This document shows positions 59,478 to 64,000 of a DNA stretch of 64,000 nt, in pieces (position 1 is the stretch's first letter; every line of letters begins with the position of its first letter). This DNA comes from Nageia nagi (Eukaryota; Pinophyta): contig JBITNC010000002.1 of assembly GCA_050084985.1 (NCBI GenBank), positions 5,704,001 through 5,768,000 on the forward strand. The letters run 5' to 3'. A program made the position numbers and the translations under genes. A model generated the notes under the pieces. That model was given only the letters and a program-made list of their open reading frames with translations, did not search any database and was not told where the DNA came from.

Positions 59478-60613
59478 ACAAAGAAAGAAAGAAAGACATT
59501 ATATTAATGTCCTCCAATGACCAAAAGCGATCAATGGGACTAGCATGTACAGTCTTGCAAAAAAAGCCAACTAAACCCTTAATGGGCATCGTCTAAAGAA
59601 AACAAAAAGAAATAAGTTAAATCAAGATTCCTAGGCTAAAATACCCTGCCTTAGTAGGAGGGGGGTACAAAATTCAAAAAATCCATAGAGAAATTATCAT
59701 GAGCTTATCCGAGAGGGGAGTGTGATGGCATATGCTGGTTTGAGGAGAGATCATGTTAATATCTGGGTGAAGTGCCTAAGGTGTTACTAGGGGGGAAAGA
59801 TGTGATTTGATGAGTCCTCAACGGCTCTAGCATGCTCTGAAGTCATCTCCTAGTTCAACAAAGTGGTAGTGGGTATTCCTCTTGATGTCTCCTATGGGCT
59901 CCCTCCGAGGAGGGGATATAGAAGAAGGATGTAATGTGTTGATCACTTGAGGGTTGCTAAGCTCGAGCTAGGATACATCTTTGTAGGAGGAAGGCCTCTC
60001 GGAGGTAAAGTGTTATGCATTATTGATCTAGGTACCTAATGAAAGAAGCTAGTGAATCATGAAAGAGATAATGGTAACGAACCTTGAGCTCATAATAGAT
60101 TGAGCATCAAAAGATAGAGTGATCCTTTGACTTAATCTCTAGAGAGAAATGGTGGTAGATTCGTAACTCTCTGGCTAATTGGTGGTCTATGTCTACTCGT
60201 AGCTAGTGTGAGCATACCCAAAATTATCCGAGTGACATCCTCAACTCAAGGGGGAGGTGCAAGCTAATGTATCTTGGAGGATAAATACTACCATTCTTGA
60301 TTTGGAGGTAGTGTTGGGCATAGTGGTATAGCTTAGGTGTTCGTGATAGAGAGGACATCCAAGTAGCCTAAATGAAGGTTTTGTAGATCACATCTAGAAT
60401 CATTATCAAAGAGACCTTGAAGGTCTAAGATAAGTCCATCAAAGGGGAAGGTAGTTTATCAGGAGAGAACCCAAATCTTGTGAGCATCATAGAGACCTCA
60501 ACATACCAACATCGATGGTAGCCCTGAGCTCTCAAATCCATCGAGGAGACTAAAGCTCTCATTGGAAGTTGAACATAATTTGTATCATCTAAAGAGGGGG
60601 ACATAAAGGTCAA
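59478..60613 (-). mobile_element. LINE 3' fragment (same family as LINE copy A)
   Basis: On the minus strand: RALVSSMDLRAQGYHRCWYV, TRFGFSPDKLPSP, RTPKLYHYAQHYLQI, ISLHLPLELRMSLG, DIDHQLARELRIYHHF and KSKDHSIF-stop-CSIYYELKVR; each has a counterpart in order at 9080-9560 of LINE copy A. The 3' end CCCATTGATCGCTTTTGGTC followed by GGACATTAATATAATGTCTT and a TTTC run matches the end of copy A near 10040-10086. It is a 5'-truncated copy of ~1.1 kb with several stops, inserted in the opposite orientation. Confidence 0.88.
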
Positions 60614-60859
60614 ATTTAGATAAAATTTGACTATTTTCCATCAGATTTAAGGTCAGATTTATCATATTCATAGCCAAATTCAAAGGTAAGTATACTAAAT
60701 CCAATTTTTTTACTTTTTAAAGCATATATTTTAATGGAAATAGAATATTTTTGCATGTATTTGATATTTTTTATATAAAATTATAAAAATACATAAAAAA
60801 ACTCCAAAATTTGAAGAAAAAAGTCTTAAATCTTTGGAACATGAAAACCTTAGACTTTA

Positions 60860-63160
60860 GATAAAAAATTAGGGTTTACAAAATTAAACCTAGGGTTTGG
60901 AAAAAAACTAAGGGTTACAAAATTAATTTTACATTTGAAATAAAAATTCTAAAATTTGCAACTTAGGGTTTTAATTTTGTTGTAATTTTTTTTTTTTTTG
61001 ACAAATTCATAAAAAATACAAAAACATACCAAAAATCCTATAGCTCATTCTTTTTGTGTCTCTATTATATGAAAATGACCACATGATCTTCATTTGTGTA
61101 AAAGTGTAGGGTTAATATTAGTAAAAATTTAAGGTTAATTTTTGTAGAAAATTAGGGTAAAGTTTTGCAAAAATTTAGGGTTAAGTTTTGGAAAAAATTA
61201 GGGTTAATTTTAACTTAAAATGTAGGGTTAATTTTTTATTAAAATTTAGGGTTAATTTTGACTTCAAATTTAATGTTAATTTTTGTAAAAAAATAGGGTT
61301 AATTTTTGTAAAAAATTAGGGTTAAGGTTAATTTTTGTAAAAATTAAGGGTTAATTTTTGTAAAAATTAAGGGTTAATTTTGATTTTAAATTTAGGGTTA
61401 ATTTTTGTAAAACATCAGGATTAATTTTTGTAAAAAATTAGGGTTAATTTTCGTAAAACATTAGGGTTAATTTTTATAAAAAGCTAAGGTTAATTTTAAC
61501 TTAAAATTTAGGGTTAATTTTTGTAAAAAAATTAGGGTTAATTTTTATAAAAAATTAAGGTTAATTTTTATAAAAAGTTAGGGTTAATTTTTGTAAAAAT
61601 TTAGGGTACAAATTAGTGTTAATTTTTGTTAGAAATTAAGGTTAATACTTATAAAAAATTATGGGTTTAGATTTTAGTTAGAAATTAGGGTTTAAGGGTT
61701 ATGGTTAGGAATTAAGCGTAAGGGTTAAAACTTAAAGAATATGGTTAGGGTTTAAGGGTTAGAGTTTCAGAGTTTAGTATGACTTAGGGGTTATGGTTTA
61801 AGGGTTAGGGGTTTAGGTTTGAGTTGAACATTTAAGATTTAAAGTTTAAGGGTTTAGGCATGAGTTGAGAGTTAAGAATTAAGATATTAAGAGTTATATT
61901 TGGTTGGGATTTAGGGGTCATTTAGGGGTTTGTAAAAAATTAGGGTTAACTTTGATTTTAAAATTTAGGGTTAATTTTTGTACAAAATTAGGGTTAATTT
62001 TCGTACAAAATTAGGGTTAATTTTCGTAAAAAAATATTTTTTATCTTTGTAAAAAACTCAAGTTAATTTAACTTAAAATTTAGGGTTAATTTTTGTAAAA
62101 ATTTAGGGTTATTTTTGTAAAAAATAGGATTAATTTTTACAAAAATTTAGGGTACAAATTAGGGTTAATATTTATAAAAACTTGGGGTTAATTTTTGTAA
62201 AAATCAAGGGTTAATTTTTGTAAAAACTTAGGGTTGATTTTTATAAAAAATTAGGGTTAATTTTTGTAGAAATTAACGATTAATTTTTGTAAAAAACTTA
62301 GGGATAAATTTTATAAAAAATTAGGATTATTTTTTGTAAAAATTTAGGGTTAATTTTTAGATGTTAGGTATTTGGGTTACGGTTTAAAGGTTTCGGTTAC
62401 AGTTTAAGTGTTAGGGGTCTAGGTTAGGGTTTAAGGGTTAGGGGTTTGGGTTTAATTTTAAGGTTAAGAATTAAAATTTTTGAGATTATATATGGTTAGG
62501 ATTTAGGGGTTTGGATTAAGGGTTTGGGTTAGGGTTTAATTAAGGATTTGAGTTATGATTGGGAGTTAGGGTTTTATTTTAATGCAACTTAAAATTTAAT
62601 TTATAATATAATATAATTTTAAATTTTAAACATATAATATTTTATTATTTATAAATTTTAAAAATAAAATTCAAGTTAGGGGTTTAGGTTTAGTTTTAGG
62701 TGTTTGGGTTAGGGTTTAAAGGTTTGGGTTAGAGTTTATGGGTTAAGGGTTACAATACTTTAAGGGTAAAGAGTTGTAGTACATTAAGGGTTAGGGTTTA
62801 AGGGTTTATGTTAGGATTTAAGGGTTAGGAGTTTGGGTTTGAGTTCAATTTTAGGATTTTATGGGTTTGGATTTAAGTTAGAAATTAGGGTTTAAGGGTT
62901 ATGGTTAGGAATTAAGGGTAAGGGTTAGGATTTAAAGAATATGGTTAGAATTTATTAAGGATTATGGTTAGGATTTAAGGGTTAGGGTTTAAGAGTTTAG
63001 GTTTGACTTAGGGGTTACGATTTAAGGGTTGGGGGTTTAGGTTTAAGTTGAGGGTTTAAGATTTAAAGTTTAAGGTTTAAGGTTTTAGGCATGAGTTGAG
63101 AGTTAAGAATTAAGATATTAGGGGTTATATTTGGTTAGGATTTAGGGGTCGATAAGGGTT
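60860..63160 (+). repeat. Telomere-like satellite array (TTAGGGTTAATTTTTGTAAAAA)
   Basis: 61090-61640 and 61925-62350 are built of a ~21-24-bp unit TTAGGGTTAATTTTTGTAAAA. The segments between and after (61660-61920, 62360-63160) are looser TTTAGGGTT/AAGGGTTAGG repeats, with a near-duplicate pair: 61660-61920 and 62880-63155 share TAAGGGTTATGGTTAGGAATT and GGCATGAGTTGAGAGTTAAG. Both textures contain the plant telomere core. Confidence 0.9.
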
Positions 63161-63398
63161 TGGGTTACTCATAAATATTGTTATAACTGATTGACATAGC
63201 TTAAAATAACAGAGGCATGTTGCATTTACAAAGTTAATATCCTAAATTTCTTCCATTGTATTCATATTGCAATGTGTCCCAATGATAACCTTTATAAATT
63301 TAATATTGGCATACTATGTTAGGTTTATTAAACTGAATAGTTTTAAATTTTTTATACTAATAATATTTTTAGTTATTATCTTTCTTTAGTGATTATCA
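63161..63398. other. Unassigned stretch
   Basis: No repeat or coding signal recognised; a transition from the satellite to non-repetitive sequence. Confidence 0.4.
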
Positions 63399-63931
63399 TG
63401 GCTAAAGATAAAATGGGAAAGAAACCAAAACCTTCAAATTCAACTACAAGTAAGAAGGGTTTTGTAAGTATTTATTTATGAATGTGATTTATTCAATTTT
63501 TATTTAATAATATTCATTTCAAAAGAAAAATTGAATTTATTTTTTTTGCCTTTTTAATAGAGTAAGGCGATGGCCAAACTATATAAAATGGCCACACAAT
63601 GGATGCAAAGGAGTGAGATTGATAGGCAAATGGGCATTGGGCCTTCATCTACTAGGCCTTTTGGGCATGTTGGCCTACTACTGGAGTAGATTGACCATCA
63701 TCGATAGACTCATCACCATATGGTAACATTACTTATTTTTTTAATTTTAAAAATTTGATTGAAGTTACCTTTTATTAATTAAATGTTACATTAATAAATA
63801 TAATCTAAGAATGTGGTTATTGCAAATGTATAATCAGTCAATATGGAGATTATATTTTCAACATGCAAGGGCACTAATGACATTGAGATTAAGGTGGATG
63901 AAAAGGGTTTTGTAATTAAAGATTGGAATGG
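63399..63931 (+). pseudogene. Possible spliced gene or transposon ORF, 5' end, unidentified
   Basis: ATG at 63399 starts MAKDKMGKKPKPSNSTTSKK-Gly-Phe, ending at a good donor (TTT|GTAAGT). An acceptor TTTTTAATAG precedes an in-phase continuation SKAMAKLYKMATQWMQRSEI and DRQMGIGPSSTRPFGHVG, which then meets stop codons before the next donor-like ATATG|GTAACA. A third open piece, EIIFSTCKGTNDIEIKVDEK and GFVIKDWN (63838-63931), is flanked by TATAATCAG and GTAAGAATT. No family recognised. The in-frame stops make it a probable pseudogene; it may continue past the right edge. Confidence 0.3.
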
Positions 63932-64000
63932 TAAGAATTGATTTTAAAAAATATATATTTAAATATTTATTTTTGAATATATTAATTTACTAATATTATT

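Noticed and set aside
1-64000. Endogenous pararetrovirus or other integrated virus, tRNA or rRNA genes
   Set aside because: Looked for movement-protein/coat motifs and for tRNA/rRNA signatures and saw none; every RT fragment fits copia or LINE order.

Overview
The window is nuclear DNA from a land plant with a large, repeat-rich genome. It is AT-rich and gene-poor, and almost everything recognisable is a decayed transposable element. Telomere-like TTTAGGG-derived satellite arrays sit in the interior, and the one intact gene has ~1 kb introns. This looks more like a gymnosperm (perhaps a conifer) than a compact angiosperm genome, but that is inference from genome texture only. The only intact cellular gene I can support is a three-coding-exon gene for cytosolic ribosomal protein eL28 (RPL28, minus strand, 14252-16763), with telo-box motifs and a TATA box upstream.

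Left part (1-18000): a minus-strand Ty1/copia element runs off the left edge (gag-pol, ~2.8 kb leader, perfect tRNA-iMet primer binding site, 5' LTR ending at 5081). Next come a fragment resembling the polyadenylation factor CstF77, a full-length but decayed LINE (coiled-coil ORF1, endonuclease/RT ORF2), an opposite-strand fragment of a second LINE type, several tandem duplications, RPL28, and a LINE zinc-binding tail.

Middle part (18000-38900): ruins of three other copia elements, a ~0.95 kb tandem duplication carrying pentatricopeptide-repeat (PPR) debris, and a CACTA (En/Spm) transposon with TNP2, DUF4218 and DUF4216 regions whose terminus lies in copia integrase sequence. Upstream of it lies a SET-domain-like pseudogene, followed by a solo LTR with a clean 5-bp target duplication (AGAAA).

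Right part (38900-64000): a TTTAGGG-like array is split by a complete 8.6 kb Ty3/gypsy-type element (target duplication CTAGG). It carries gag on one strand and a plant-mobile-domain pseudogene on the other, with no recognisable pol. A second copy of the left-edge copia family follows (49418-57858, two 501-bp LTRs), then a TAACAT-type satellite, a 3' fragment of the same LINE family as on the left, a second telomere-like array, and a possible spliced pseudogene at the right edge.

The two copies of the copia family share splice-like signals at both ends of their 2.7-2.8 kb leader, suggesting a leader intron removed before gag translation. That, the gag-plus-antisense-PMD element and the SET-like relic beside the CACTA transposase are the most interesting observations. 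No prokaryotic system, CRISPR array, rRNA or tRNA gene was seen.
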